From assembly GCA_944381275.1 (NCBI GenBank), contig CALWKO010000010.1, forward strand, positions 1 to 43,789: DNA of 43,789 bases. Direction: 5' to 3'. Positions within the stretch are counted from its first letter, which is position 1. Every line of letters begins with the position of its first letter. Source of the DNA: an uncultured Clostridia bacterium (GTDB lineage: Bacteria; Bacillota; Clostridia; Christensenellales; UBA3700). Positions 23,391-32,403 of this stretch are shown here, piece after piece. The notes under the pieces are model-generated. The model saw nothing but the letters and a program-made list of their open reading frames with translations. It was not told where the DNA came from and did not search any database. The position numbers and the translations under genes were made by a program.

Positions 23391-24315
23391 AGTCATCACT
23401 TATATTCAATCCGCAATACTTTACTAGCTTATTCATCATCGCGCACTTGTGCCCCATCAAAGAATGGGCATATATTTGAAGGGTTATTTTGGGATCTTTA
23501 TGCCCTAATATATCCGCAAGGGTGCGCACATCCATTCCGCACTCGATCGCTCGCGTGGCAAACGTGTGGCGCAAAGTGTGAAAGCCGCGCACGGGTAAAC
23601 CTATTTGCCGCAATATTGAGTGAAATAATGCCTGATATGAGCGCATTTTGACGGGCTTGCCGTGCCATTCTATCACATATATCGATAAAGCGGATTTCTT
23701 CATCTGTTTCATAAGCATAACAATTTGCGCGGGCAACGGAATTATGCGCATGCCGCTGCCCGTTTTGGGTTCGCCGACAATGCGAGCATATTCACCCTGC
23801 GCGGTTTTGCCGTAATAGCAAGTCTTGTTTACGCTGAGCAATCCTCTTTTCAAATCTATATCACCCCATTCAAGGGCTAGCAATTCCCCTATCCTAAGAC
23901 CCGTATAAAGACTGATAAGTATACCGCAGAGATATGGCTTTTTACGAGAAAGAATATAACTTTCTATCTTGCTTTGTTCTTGTGATGAAAAGCATTTGAC
24001 CCTATTTTGCGCAGCCTTAGGGCGTTGAACTGACGTCGCCGGAGATGACAGCAAAAGTCCTTGCCTTACAGCCGCTTTCAAAGAAAGTTGCATTACCGTA
24101 ACCGCAACATTTACCGTAGACGGCGCAAGGCAAGCGCTTAACGCCGCTATATGCTTTTGCAAAAGTTGAGGCGTTAGATCATTCAAACGAATATTTCCCA
24201 GTTGCGGAATTATTTTACTTTCACATATACTTTTATATTTTTCGTATGTGCGCGGTTTTACGGATATTTTTACATAGTTTTCCAGCCATATGGCTATCCA
24301 TTCCTTATATTCCAT
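23389..24315 (-). CDS. Tyrosine recombinase (phage-type integrase)
   Basis: A 308-residue enzyme; ATG 24315 with AAAGGAG upstream is preferred over the GTG six bases earlier. Residues 1-95 are the SAM-like core-binding domain (IAIWLENYVKISVKPRTYEK, a shortened arm-binding region at best). The catalytic domain shows LYTGLRIGELLALEW (first arginine, about 143), HTLRHTFATR (His and second arginine, about 246) and the tyrosine in LQIYAHS (about 280). It cuts and rejoins DNA for integration and excision. AT-richer than the adjoining morphogenesis genes. It sits between the methyltransferase/nuclease pair and the phage cassette and could serve either. Confidence 0.93.
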   Translation of the reverse strand: MEYKEWIAIWLENYVKISVKPRTYEKYKSICESKIIPQLGNIRLNDLTPQLLQKHIAALSACLAPSTVNVAVTVMQLSLKAAVRQGLLLSSPATSVQRPKAAQNRVKCFSSQEQSKIESYILSRKKPYLCGILISLYTGLRIGELLALEWGDIDLKRGLLSVNKTCYYGKTAQGEYARIVGEPKTGSGMRIIPLPAQIVMLMKQMKKSALSIYVIEWHGKPVKMRSYQALFHSILRQIGLPVRGFHTLRHTFATRAIECGMDVRTLADILGHKDPKITLQIYAHSLMGHKCAMMNKLVKYCGLNISDD

Positions 24316-24335
24316 AATCACTCCTTTTTTCTTAT

Positions 24336-24364
24336 ATTATAAATTCACTTTTGTGACTTGTTGA
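24336..24364 (-). promoter_or_regulatory. Probable promoter of the integrase gene
   Basis: Minus strand: TCAACA (24364-24359), 17 bases, TATAAT (24341-24336), short leader to ATG 24315. Confidence 0.5.
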
Positions 24365-24407
24365 AACAATCCCCTCTCATCGGTCGGTGCTCCCGTCTGC
24401 GCATAAT

Positions 24408-24446
24408 AAAAAAAAAGAAAGCGGAGCTTTGTTACAAGCTCCGCTT
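24408..24446 (-). terminator. Terminator of the phage morphogenesis operon
   Basis: AAGCGGAGCTT (24419-24429) pairs with AAGCTCCGCTT (24436-24446). On the minus strand it is followed by TCTTTTTTTTTT. It lies 28 bases after the holin stop. Confidence 0.9.
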
Positions 24447-24473
24447 CCCCTCGTGTGAGGCGGTGTGTTGATG

Positions 24474-24884
24474 TTATTCTTGGGGGTCCTGCTGCGCGGG
24501 TGAATCCGGCGAGGCGGCGGAGGTTTCCGCTTGGGCGGGATTTTCTTCCGCTTGGGCGGAGGTTTCCGTCACATCGGCTTCTTCCTGCTCGGGAGTTACC
24601 TCTCCTTCGGATTCTTCTTGGTCGAAGTCTTCCTCTCCTTCCGATTGGTCTTGGTCGGTGGGGTATTCCGATTGCTCTTCTTGTTCTTCTTCGGTTTGCG
24701 CGGATTCGCCCGGTTTGGTGAGAATGCCGGCAATGACCAAGATGCTCAAAAAGGCGGTGGTGACCTGGGAGAGGTAGGGGATGTCCACCTTCAAGCCGAG
24801 GGTGTTCAAGAACACCATAACCGCGCTGGCGAGCGACACCCAGAACGAGTAACTTTTCAACTTTGCTTTGAGTTTTTCTTTCAT
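24474..24884 (-). CDS. Holin of the phiLC3 type with a long acidic tail
   Basis: A 136-residue protein; AAGGAGG upstream. Residues 1-60 match phiLC3-family holins: a lysine-rich start, a first membrane segment (SFWVSLASAVMVFLNTLGL), the turn VDIPYLSQV, and a second segment (TTAFLSILVIAGILT). Holins make membrane lesions that release lysis enzymes. Residues about 60-136 are a very acidic, E/Q/S/A-rich, probably disordered tail that ordinary holins (about 75-90 residues) lack. No endolysin follows; the next element is the operon terminator. Confidence 0.8.
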   Translation of the reverse strand: MKEKLKAKLKSYSFWVSLASAVMVFLNTLGLKVDIPYLSQVTTAFLSILVIAGILTKPGESAQTEEEQEEQSEYPTDQDQSEGEEDFDQEESEGEVTPEQEEADVTETSAQAEENPAQAETSAASPDSPAQQDPQE

Positions 24885-24936
24885 AGCGCCTCCTTGCCCG
24901 CCAAGGCGGCGGGCGATTGAATTTGCGCAGGGAAAA

Positions 24937-25929
24937 TCAAAAAAGATCTATGCCGAAGTTGTCCAGCAGCTTTTGGAAGTAAAAGCCCAGGTAATTTTGC
25001 AGTTTTCCGCTGTTGTTGCGGATGAGCTTTTCCCTGGCGGCGGAATCTTCTATCGAATTGTAAAAGTCGATGGCGGCGTTGAGACGCTGAGTGTAGTTTT
25101 CCTTCTTGTCACCGCGATAGTCGCTGTGAGCGGTTTCGTACTCCCTGTCCTTGTTGATTCTCTCTTCCATCGCTTCCAATTCGTCCGCCAAGGCTTTGCG
25201 CCTGTCTTGCTTGTAATCGAGAGTCTTTTTTGTGATGTCGTTGTTATACTTCTCAACCGCCTGCTCTTCGTCCCTGCGCTGAGAGTCGAGTTTTTCTATT
25301 TGCGTGTATAGCTTTAACGCGTTTTGTATATCCGCCTTCTTCACGGCGCTTTCGTACTCGCTCTGCAATTTGGCGATTTTATCGTCTGTAGAAGCGAGCT
25401 CTGCGCGGTAGGCGGAATCTATCTCGCCCAGCGTTTTTGCAAGGGCGTCGTCAAACGATTGCGAGGCGAGCTCGTATACGGAAGATCTGCCCATGCCGTT
25501 TGCCGCCAGGCTTGTTTGCATCTTCTTTTTCTCCTCGCTTGAGCTTGCCCGCGCTTCGTCCTTGCTCTCTTCCGCCCGCTCGCTCAGGCCGCCTTTGGAA
25601 AGGACGAGGGCGTTTTTATCCGCGTTAAATTCGCCCTCCAGCCTCTCCGCCTCCTGCTTGAAGGCGTTGTAATAGGCGGAGGTGGTATCGGCGATTATCT
25701 CCTCCTTGGTGGGGCCCGTGTAAGATACATACTCATAGCCGGGCTCTTCCGGAAGGGAGTTTTTCACCGATTCGTATTGATCGTCGAGCGATTCGGTAAA
25801 AGCGTTGCTCATCCCCTCGAGCTTGTCGAACAACTCGTTTTGCGCCTGCTCATATTGCGATACGTCCGCTTTTTCTACGGTATCTCTGCCGCCGAACAGA
25901 TGGTTCAGCTTGTCAAAATTCAAATACAT
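24937..25929 (-). CDS. Coiled-coil phage virion protein, function unknown
   Basis: A 330-residue, highly charged, helix-rich protein with GAGGAGAAGAAT before the ATG. Long coiled-coil stretches cover about residues 80-290 (DDKIAKLQSEYESAVKKADI; ADELEAMEERINKDREYE), with an alanine/serine-rich patch SLAANGMGRSSVYELASQSF in the middle. It ends in an aromatic segment (YLGFYFQKLLDNFGIDLF). Place in the operon, after the hub gene and before the holin, is where short-tailed phages keep needle or ejection (internal) proteins. Either is possible; no family was recognised. Confidence 0.65.
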   Translation of the reverse strand: MYLNFDKLNHLFGGRDTVEKADVSQYEQAQNELFDKLEGMSNAFTESLDDQYESVKNSLPEEPGYEYVSYTGPTKEEIIADTTSAYYNAFKQEAERLEGEFNADKNALVLSKGGLSERAEESKDEARASSSEEKKKMQTSLAANGMGRSSVYELASQSFDDALAKTLGEIDSAYRAELASTDDKIAKLQSEYESAVKKADIQNALKLYTQIEKLDSQRRDEEQAVEKYNNDITKKTLDYKQDRRKALADELEAMEERINKDREYETAHSDYRGDKKENYTQRLNAAIDFYNSIEDSAAREKLIRNNSGKLQNYLGFYFQKLLDNFGIDLF

Positions 25930-25939
25930 ATTCTTCTCC

Positions 25940-26023
25940 TCATCGCACTGTTTTGCCGCGCCAAGCCATGTAGTAATTATAACGAAGGATGGCGCGCTTT
26001 AATGCGGCTATATTTATCTTCAT
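25940..26023 (-). CDS. Small phage protein (27 residues), unknown
   Basis: ATG at 26023 overlaps the stop of the upstream gene (ATGA), with GGAGG nine bases before it. The stop at 25940-25942 falls inside the ribosome site of the next gene. The product is basic and aromatic: MKINIAALKRAIL, then RYNYYMAWRGKTVR. The tight spacing and good ribosome site support translation; no function can be assigned. Confidence 0.55.
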   Translation of the reverse strand: MKINIAALKRAILRYNYYMAWRGKTVR

Positions 26024-26322
26024 ACTAATCTGCCTCCGCTTATCACCGCCAAGCCGTTGGAGCAAGTGAGCGAGATCGTGTGCTTGCCCGCCGCCAAATA
26101 TGCGGAATACACGCCCGACGAACTGCCGCTCGCCGCCTGCTGACCGTCGACGGTGAGGGTGTAACTGCCCATGGCAAAAATGCCCGCCTGCACGGTGTTG
26201 CCGTAAGAAAATATCGTCTTCTCCTCTCCTGCGGCTATAAAGGCGACAGCGGAGGAATATTCCAATTCCTCCACCTTTAAGGCGGTGTCCTGCGCCAGGG
26301 CGGAAAGTTTGTTATACTGCAT
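26020..26322 (-). CDS. Small phage protein (100 residues), unknown
   Basis: Starts with GAAGGAGGGG upstream and overlaps the end of the preceding hub-like gene by 11 bases. The sequence is hydroxyl- and glycine-rich with alternating hydrophobic residues (YTLTVDGQQAASGSSSGVYS; HTISLTCSNGLAVISGGRLV), suggesting a beta-sandwich. It could be a small tail or head decoration component; no family recognised. Confidence 0.65.
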   Translation of the reverse strand: MQYNKLSALAQDTALKVEELEYSSAVAFIAAGEEKTIFSYGNTVQAGIFAMGSYTLTVDGQQAASGSSSGVYSAYLAAGKHTISLTCSNGLAVISGGRLV

Positions 26323-27787
26323 GTTCCCCTCCTTCGTAAAAGTCCACGGTGAGGGTAACGGGCTTTATCAGCACGTCCTCTTCTTCACTCGTTATTTTAA
26401 TTGTGAACACCTTGCCGGAAATGCCCACCCTGCGCGAGCTTTTTCCGCTTGCAAAGGCGACGGAACGCGACACTCCGCGCTCGTTGGTGAAGGTGAGCGT
26501 AAAGGGCGTTTTTGTACTTGCCTCTGCCGAAGTTATCACCTTCACGTCCCCCGCGCTGCCCATGTCCGCGCCCTCCAGCCGCCACTCCTTTTCTACGGCG
26601 GCGCCCAAATAGCTGCCCAGCTCGGGCGAGAGCTCCATGAGTTTGGGAACGTTTTTTGCTGTGGCTATCACCGTGTTTTGCATGCTCGTGGGGAGCGTTT
26701 TCATATCGTAAATGTAAAAGCCGCGCGAAATGCACAGCTCGTTGGTGTCCAGATCGAGCACGGCGAGAGCGTTGTTGTCGCCCGCCGTCCAGCCATCCTC
26801 GCACAGGCGGAAGGCAAGGTAATACTTGTGCTTGCAATAAGCCGCGCACATACCGCTCGCGCCCACGGTGAAGTACTTGTTGAGGCGGGTGGAGATGCGC
26901 GTTACGTCATAACCGTCGAAGGAGTAGATGCCGTCGCCGGCGCAGAAGATTATCCTGTCGCCCGCTTCCGCAATCGTTTCGGGAAAGATGCGGCTGCAGG
27001 CGGTGTAAAGCCGCTTGACCGAGAAGGAGAGCTGATCGCCGCGCGCGGATATGCGGTACACTCCGTAATCGCAAAATGCGTAGAGGTAGTCGGCGAAGGA
27101 CACGAGCTTGCGTATTCTGCCCAGGTCGCGGTCGAAGGTGATGTATCCGCCCTCGTCCAGGGAGACGTCCCAATTGTAGACGTTGAAGGCGTCTGAATAC
27201 AAAATGGTGCACTCATCGCTGCTCATCACGGCAAAGACGCGCTCGGAATGCTTGCAGATGGTGGCGGCGGTGCCTGCGGCGGAGGAGATCTCGTTGAAAT
27301 ATTCGGGCGTGCACAGGCACATCGCTCCCGCGCCCTTGCTCACGAGCACGAACACGGGCTCCCCGTCAGGATCGAGCACGTTTATGCCCTCGTCGAAGGT
27401 GGAGAAGATGAGATAGCTGTACTCCTCCCACCCGGCAAAATCCGCCACGGGCAGAGCCGCCGCCCCGTTTGCATACATGAGCATTATACGGCAATATCCC
27501 TCATCTTTTTCATCGGTGAAGTAGACGCCCAATTTGCAATTTTCGTTCGTGACGGGCAGGTTGGGCGTTTCCGCCTGAGTGTGGTCTTCCTTTACGCCCT
27601 TGAAGTACTTGACCCCCGGTCCGGATATGAGGCAGCCGTCCTTAAAGCCGAAGCCTACGGCGAAGTCCGCATAGTCGGAAGGAAGCGCCGCCCTCTTCTG
27701 CTCCGGATCTATTCCGCGAAAGCCGGAGAGCACTATCGTGCGGCGCGCGGGGCGGGCGCAGACGTAAGATTTTTTAGGATTATACAT
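26312..27787 (-). CDS. Phage tail-hub or DNA-stabilisation-like protein (putative beta-propeller)
   Basis: A 491-residue protein with AGAGGTGAG before the ATG. Repeated short beta-rich blocks of the type YSFDGYDVTRIS, ILYSDAFNVYNW and RIRKLVSFADYLYAFCDYGV suggest a propeller. Size and position match gp10 of P22-like phages (about 470 residues), which closes the portal channel. The last 100 residues look like an added beta-sandwich domain (VITSAEASTKTPFTLTFTNE). Assignment rests on fold rhythm and gene order, not a clear motif. Confidence 0.6.
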   Translation of the reverse strand: MYNPKKSYVCARPARRTIVLSGFRGIDPEQKRAALPSDYADFAVGFGFKDGCLISGPGVKYFKGVKEDHTQAETPNLPVTNENCKLGVYFTDEKDEGYCRIMLMYANGAAALPVADFAGWEEYSYLIFSTFDEGINVLDPDGEPVFVLVSKGAGAMCLCTPEYFNEISSAAGTAATICKHSERVFAVMSSDECTILYSDAFNVYNWDVSLDEGGYITFDRDLGRIRKLVSFADYLYAFCDYGVYRISARGDQLSFSVKRLYTACSRIFPETIAEAGDRIIFCAGDGIYSFDGYDVTRISTRLNKYFTVGASGMCAAYCKHKYYLAFRLCEDGWTAGDNNALAVLDLDTNELCISRGFYIYDMKTLPTSMQNTVIATAKNVPKLMELSPELGSYLGAAVEKEWRLEGADMGSAGDVKVITSAEASTKTPFTLTFTNERGVSRSVAFASGKSSRRVGISGKVFTIKITSEEEDVLIKPVTLTVDFYEGGEHAV

Positions 27788-27790
27788 ATC

Positions 27791-28324
27791 TCACCTCTTC
27801 CATTCACAGCCCTTGTATGGGCGCGCCTGGGTGCGCATGTCCTCCGCGAACATCTGTGAAAGCACGGAAGATTGCTCGTATCTGCCTGTGATGAGGCAGT
27901 ATTGCGAAGCCGCGCCCAAAGCCACCGTTTTTACCGGCACGGGGAGGGCGAGTGTGACCTCGTCGGTGAAGGCGGAGGGGTGGTCGGGAAGGCAGGTGTA
28001 TTCCGCAAGGAAAGTCCCGTCCTCTTCCACCTCGATATAGCCGGGGCGCGCCTTGAATGGCACGCTTTTCCCGCCCCTGCTCACCTTTTTCACCCTTAAA
28101 GGCTGGTGATAGAGGGCGGAATAATTCACCTTTTTGTCCTGCGAAGTCACCTGCTGCACGCACTCTATCGGCAGGTACTCCGAGCTTATCTCGTCCAGGG
28201 CAAAGCCCGTGCACTTGACCATGAGTTTGACATCCTCGTCCGCGCTCGCGCCCTCTTCATCCAAAATGTCCGCGTCCATGCCCACATAGGTGAGCGCGGC
28301 GGACAGCACATCTTTTAACGTCAT
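27791..28324 (-). CDS. Phage head-tail adaptor, P22 gp4-like
   Basis: A 177-residue protein. ATG 28324 has GGAGGGAAT upstream and overlaps the previous stop (ATGA); the longer frame to 28345 is unlikely. The N-terminal helical part (TLKDVLSAALTYVGMDADI) is followed by LMVKCTGFALDEISSEYLPI, a mostly beta middle, and a helical C-terminus (LGAASQYCLITGRYEQSSVL). This layout and the place between coat and hub genes resemble the connector ring protein below the portal. Inference from order and composition. Confidence 0.6.
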   Translation of the reverse strand: MTLKDVLSAALTYVGMDADILDEEGASADEDVKLMVKCTGFALDEISSEYLPIECVQQVTSQDKKVNYSALYHQPLRVKKVSRGGKSVPFKARPGYIEVEEDGTFLAEYTCLPDHPSAFTDEVTLALPVPVKTVALGAASQYCLITGRYEQSSVLSQMFAEDMRTQARPYKGCEWKR

Positions 28325-28644
28325 ATTCCCTCCTTTAATGCGCACTCTAAGGCGCGATCTATTATCTGCTTGTTCCTTGCTCGCGCTGTCCGCTCGTTCT
28401 CCTTCTCCAATTCGCGGAGGAGTTGAGCGGCGCGCTCCGCCCTCGTCTTGCGCACATGCTCCACGCAGCGCGCGTCCGGCGGAGAAAAGGGCAGGACGAC
28501 TTGCAAAGCGGGGTGCGGAGTAAAGGTGTAAACTTCATACCTCTTGGTGAGCGTGTTGTAAAAAAGGCGATAGCGCTCGTCTATCCCCTTCAGCCTGTCC
28601 GCAACGTCGAATACGTCGGACGTTATCTCCCTTAAATGCCACAT
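28321..28644 (-). CDS. Small phage protein (107 residues), unknown
   Basis: GGGAGGGCAGGAG precedes the ATG. The N-terminal half is beta-like (RYRLFYNTLTKRYEVYTF); the C-terminal half is a charged helix (EHVRKTRAERAAQLLRELEK). It overlaps the next gene by four bases. It could be a head-closure, assembly or chaperone component; nothing identifies it. Confidence 0.6.
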   Translation of the reverse strand: MWHLREITSDVFDVADRLKGIDERYRLFYNTLTKRYEVYTFTPHPALQVVLPFSPPDARCVEHVRKTRAERAAQLLRELEKENERTARARNKQIIDRALECALKEGI

Positions 28645-28660
28645 CTCCTGCCCTCCCCCG

Positions 28661-29833
28661 TTAACCGGTTATGCCGCTTATCACCGCCTGACCGATGGGT
28701 CTGTCGCAGATGAGGTCGGCGTACTTGACCAGGGTGGCGTTATAGGTGGCGGTATCCGCGTTTTGGTGCAGAACCTTGCCCTCGTTGCCCTCTATCCAGC
28801 GCCAGTCGCACAGCTGATGCAGCTTGAAGTCCTTGCTGTTGAGCATATACATGGTGCCTTTGGGCGCGAACCTGTCCGCCACCACGGGGATGCCGCTGTA
28901 AGTTATCGTCTTATAGCCGCCGTCAAGTTCCATGTAGTCCACGTTCATCCTGAGCGAGGAGCACAGATCGATATAATGCCTTCTTGCGTCGTAAGAGCAC
29001 AAGATCATGTCCACCTGCCCGCCGGTGGTGATGTCGATGTCGTCTATCGCCTCCTGCATCTTCTCGAGCGAGAGGGTGGTTGCGGTGTGCGTTTTGGGCA
29101 CGAGCCACTTATGGGCAGACTTATCCAAGCCGTACAAGGTGCCGCTAGAGGCGAAGATCGCGCCCAAGCCGGTTATTTCGTTCTTGTAGCTGCCCTGCAC
29201 GGTGAGGTAGTCGCCCACGGTGATGGAGCCGGTGAGCGACTTATCTACGGTTATGGTCTTGTTTGCCCTGTCCACGGCGAGGATGCGCAGCGCGCTCATG
29301 CCGGAAACGGGGGTGCCGGAGGACTTGGAGATGACGTCCACCACCATGCCCTCGGTGAGGTTGCGGGTGTCGTCCACGGTGAAGGACGTTTCCGCAGCGA
29401 GGGTGTCCGCCGGCAGGGTGGTCAAGTTGCCGCTGCCGTCGCCGAAGAGCATCCTGCCCAGGTTGAACTTAGAGGCATTGAGCAAGCCTTCCATCTCCGC
29501 GTTGAGCAGGTTGACGAAGGCGCCCTCACTTGAGAGGGAGGCGCGCATCGCCTTGTCGGATATCTCTATCCTGCCGTAAAGGTTTTTAAGGTCGAGGGTG
29601 AAGCGCTCGTAATTGTTGCCTGCCGCCATGGGGAGCGCGCCCGTTTCCGTACCCGCGCCCACGCCGCCGTTCAAGCCGTAGGGGACCATTTTGACTATCT
29701 GCTTGCCCCACACGTCCGAGGTGGTCTGTTCTATTTTTGCCATAAAGGGATTGACTCCCGTGTTGAGCTGGTTGGCGACTACGCCGAGATAGACGGTTTT
29801 GAGCGCCTTTTCCGCATTGGTGAGATTTACCAT
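28661..29833 (-). CDS. Phage major capsid protein
   Basis: A 390-residue protein with AAAGGAGGATATAAT before the ATG, one of the strongest ribosome sites in the operon, as expected for coat. Features typical of HK97-fold coats: MVNLTNAEKALKTVYLGVVA, LYGRIEISDKAMRAS and GAFVNLLNAEMEGLLNA in the first half. The second half has MILCSYDARRHYIDLCSSLR, YSGIPVVADRFAPKGTMYML and FKLHQLCDWRWIEG. Residues about 155-215 (SFTVDDTRNLTEGMVVDVIS; ITVGDYLTVQG) look like an inserted beta domain. It forms the shell around the scaffold encoded next door. Confidence 0.85.
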   Translation of the reverse strand: MVNLTNAEKALKTVYLGVVANQLNTGVNPFMAKIEQTTSDVWGKQIVKMVPYGLNGGVGAGTETGALPMAAGNNYERFTLDLKNLYGRIEISDKAMRASLSSEGAFVNLLNAEMEGLLNASKFNLGRMLFGDGSGNLTTLPADTLAAETSFTVDDTRNLTEGMVVDVISKSSGTPVSGMSALRILAVDRANKTITVDKSLTGSITVGDYLTVQGSYKNEITGLGAIFASSGTLYGLDKSAHKWLVPKTHTATTLSLEKMQEAIDDIDITTGGQVDMILCSYDARRHYIDLCSSLRMNVDYMELDGGYKTITYSGIPVVADRFAPKGTMYMLNSKDFKLHQLCDWRWIEGNEGKVLHQNADTATYNATLVKYADLICDRPIGQAVISGITG

Positions 29834-29834
29834 A

Positions 29835-30539
29835 TTATATCCTCCTTTCTTTGAGCATACGCTCCAAAATTCTGCCGGCGGCGGATACGCTCGTCGGCTT
29901 TTCGGGCGGCAGAGCGGTCATTCTTCCGCTTGCAGCCATGACCGCGGGCGGCATACCGCCTGCGATTGCGGACAGATATTCTTCTATTATCCGTCCTTTT
30001 ACGTCTTGGTTGGTGAGCACATAATCGCGCACGAAGTTTTCGTCCGCCATCAGCTCTTCTTTGGGCACATACGCCTTGCCCGCCGCCCTGCCCAGGGCGA
30101 TTTCCAGGCAGTAAGGGGTGCCCTCAATGGCGGGATCCGCCCTGAGTTCGGCGAGGATCTCCCTCTTCAAAAAGCGCGCGGCGGGATAGTCGAGCAAGAA
30201 CTTGCGCACGCGGCGGGAGATTATCTCGCCCGCTTCATTTGCCTGCTCTCCCTTCTCTTCTTCCTGCACTTCTTCCGGCACTTCGCCGCTCTCGCCCGTC
30301 TGCCCTTCTTCCGGCACGGTCACCTCGCCTTCGAGATCTTCTTGCATAGCTTTTTCTCCTTTTTCCTGCATTGCCGCAGGTTCGCTTTGTGCGGATTTTT
30401 CCGCCCCTGCTCCCGCCTTTTTCGCCGAAAGCTCTTCTTCGGCGGCTTTTCTCTCCTCATCGCGGGCGAGCAGCAGATAGGCGTTTTTCAAATCGCGCAA
30501 ACTCGCAAATCCTGCGTATTTTTCCTTACTCTTGTCCAT
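29835..30539 (-). CDS. Phage scaffold-like protein
   Basis: A 234-residue protein with GGAGGGAG before the ATG. Residues 20-110 are acidic and low in complexity (E, A, K, Q, G), the middle is helical, and the C-terminus is basic (AAGRILERMLKERR). Basic helical tails of scaffolds bind the coat. Position between portal and coat, and composition, are those of a capsid scaffold; it overlaps the portal stop by 14 bases. No protease motif seen. Confidence 0.65.
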   Translation of the reverse strand: MDKSKEKYAGFASLRDLKNAYLLLARDEERKAAEEELSAKKAGAGAEKSAQSEPAAMQEKGEKAMQEDLEGEVTVPEEGQTGESGEVPEEVQEEEKGEQANEAGEIISRRVRKFLLDYPAARFLKREILAELRADPAIEGTPYCLEIALGRAAGKAYVPKEELMADENFVRDYVLTNQDVKGRIIEEYLSAIAGGMPPAVMAASGRMTALPPEKPTSVSAAGRILERMLKERRI

Positions 30540-32403
30540 TTTCTCCCTCCGTGTTCATGGTTGCGTCGGCAAGCAGCAGCCGCTGCCTGTGCTTGTTCAC
30601 ATGCTCGCCAAGCGCCCGCTGCGCCTTGGGGGAAAGCCCCTGCGCCAAGAGCGCCTTGGTGTGCTCTTCTATGTGCAGCTTATCGTCATCCACGTCCGTT
30701 ATGTCCGGGCACTTTCCGCTCTCCTTAACCTGCGCGTTTTCGCGTATTGCCGCGTCGCGCTGGCAGTCCGCAAGGTCGGCGGCGTTCTCCCAATTGCCGA
30801 AGCCCAAGAGTTCGAGCACGCGCGACTTGTTCCTCTCGCTTATGCCGCCGTCCTTGTCCTGCAAGATGCCCAGCTGCACGAGCTGAAGCACCATGTTGCG
30901 GCGGCTCGCCAAGGTGTCGTTGAGCTCGTTATCCGTTTCGAACGTGAGGTCCTCCGCCGTGAGATCGGACGAGGAGAAGCATTTGAGCTGCATTGCTCCG
31001 TTGTCCCCGGCAAGGCGCATAAAGCGCTTTTCCCCGGCGAACTGCTTGAAGGCGCGCAGGATGAGATAGCTCACCTGTTTTACGCACTCCCTCAAACTGT
31101 TGCTCGTGGAGGCAAGGCGGGTGTTGTCCTGCTCCACCAAGAGGGAGATAGCCGTGCCGGACATGGAGCTGTACGTCTGCGAATACTTGCTCAGCTCGGA
31201 AACGCCGCTCACCGTTATGAATTCGGAGAGCAAGCGCTCTTCTTCGTTCACGAAGTCGGCGGGGATGCGCCCGGGGTCGAGCATGCGCGGCGCCTCGCTC
31301 CCCTGGCGGTAGACAAGCACCTTGCCGGGGGCGAGCCCTTCTTCTTCCAAGATCTCCCTGTCCACCGAGCCGTCCTCCACCGCGAGCACGCCCATGGCGA
31401 GCCTGTTCATATACTCATGCTTGCGGTTGCGCACGTCGTTGTAGGCGCGCTGGAGTGGGATGAGCCTTTCTATCACGCTCGCGCCGAACACGCACCCCAC
31501 CTTGTCAAGGCAGCGCATAACGGCAAAGGGATAGCCGCGCGTGCCGTCCTTTTTGTTGATATAGGGCAATTCCCCGTCGTAGAGCAGCTTATCCGCCGCC
31601 ACAATCACCAATCTGCCGTTGGGCTGTTCGCGCGTGGGCAGCTCGTACTTTTCCAGCACCACGCAATGGTCGGGAGCGAGCGAGGAGTTCACCCCCTTCA
31701 CCCCGTTAATGTAGCCGTTGCCGTCCGGGAGCGGAGAGGAGTCGAGCGAGAACACGTTCACGTCCTCCCCCTGCACGTCCACGCCCCATATGTCGCGCAC
31801 CTCGTCCACGTGATACGCTTTGGCGTGGATTATCGAGCGGCAGTTTTCCAACTCCCCCGCGAGCAGGTTATCGGGGAAGATCTCGAAGGGCGGGACGACG
31901 GATACGGTCAAATCCCCCTCGTGCACCTTCTTGCCCTTTTTGTCCACGCCCACGACTTTGCCCGCCATGGCGTCCCACCCCACCTTGATGAAGCAGGTTC
32001 CCGCGGCTTCGCTCCACGCGGAGGCTGCGTTGATGAGCCTGACCATATCCGCGCCCTCCTCCGCCGCTTTGAGCACCTGAGTGGAGAGTTTTGCGGCATA
32101 GACGTCCCCGTCTTCGTCGCTCGTGGGGCGGACGGCGATGCCCGTCTTCACCCTTGCCAGCTTGGCAAGGCGCGTTTCCACCACTGAAGCTATTTGATTG
32201 TAAACTTCCCTCTGCTGCCACCAATATTGCTTGCCGTAATCGTCGATGTCGCCCGTGGGGGTTATCTCGCAATATTGATCGCCGGAGAGGAAGTTCATAT
32301 TCAGCCGCCATTGCAGCTCCAGCGCCTTGCGCTTTTCGCGCCGCGCCTGCCAATCGCGCTTTACTTCCTCAACTATCTCTTCCGCGTACAGCTTCTTGCC
32401 CAT
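30526..32403 (-). CDS. Phage portal protein
   Basis: A 625-residue protein with AAAGGAGAGG before the ATG. The N-terminal wing starts DWQARREKRKALELQWRLNM, NFLSGDQYCEI and WWQQREVYNQIASVVETRLA. Central blocks include FGASVIERLIPLQRAYNDVR and NRKHEYMNRLAMG. SGTAISLLVEQDNTRLAST corresponds to the tunnel/crown region seen in podovirus portals. Twelve copies form the DNA entry ring. Length is closer to P22-type portals (725) than to HK97-type (about 420). Confidence 0.88.
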   Translation of the reverse strand: MGKKLYAEEIVEEVKRDWQARREKRKALELQWRLNMNFLSGDQYCEITPTGDIDDYGKQYWWQQREVYNQIASVVETRLAKLARVKTGIAVRPTSDEDGDVYAAKLSTQVLKAAEEGADMVRLINAASAWSEAAGTCFIKVGWDAMAGKVVGVDKKGKKVHEGDLTVSVVPPFEIFPDNLLAGELENCRSIIHAKAYHVDEVRDIWGVDVQGEDVNVFSLDSSPLPDGNGYINGVKGVNSSLAPDHCVVLEKYELPTREQPNGRLVIVAADKLLYDGELPYINKKDGTRGYPFAVMRCLDKVGCVFGASVIERLIPLQRAYNDVRNRKHEYMNRLAMGVLAVEDGSVDREILEEEGLAPGKVLVYRQGSEAPRMLDPGRIPADFVNEEERLLSEFITVSGVSELSKYSQTYSSMSGTAISLLVEQDNTRLASTSNSLRECVKQVSYLILRAFKQFAGEKRFMRLAGDNGAMQLKCFSSSDLTAEDLTFETDNELNDTLASRRNMVLQLVQLGILQDKDGGISERNKSRVLELLGFGNWENAADLADCQRDAAIRENAQVKESGKCPDITDVDDDKLHIEEHTKALLAQGLSPKAQRALGEHVNKHRQRLLLADATMNTEGENGQE

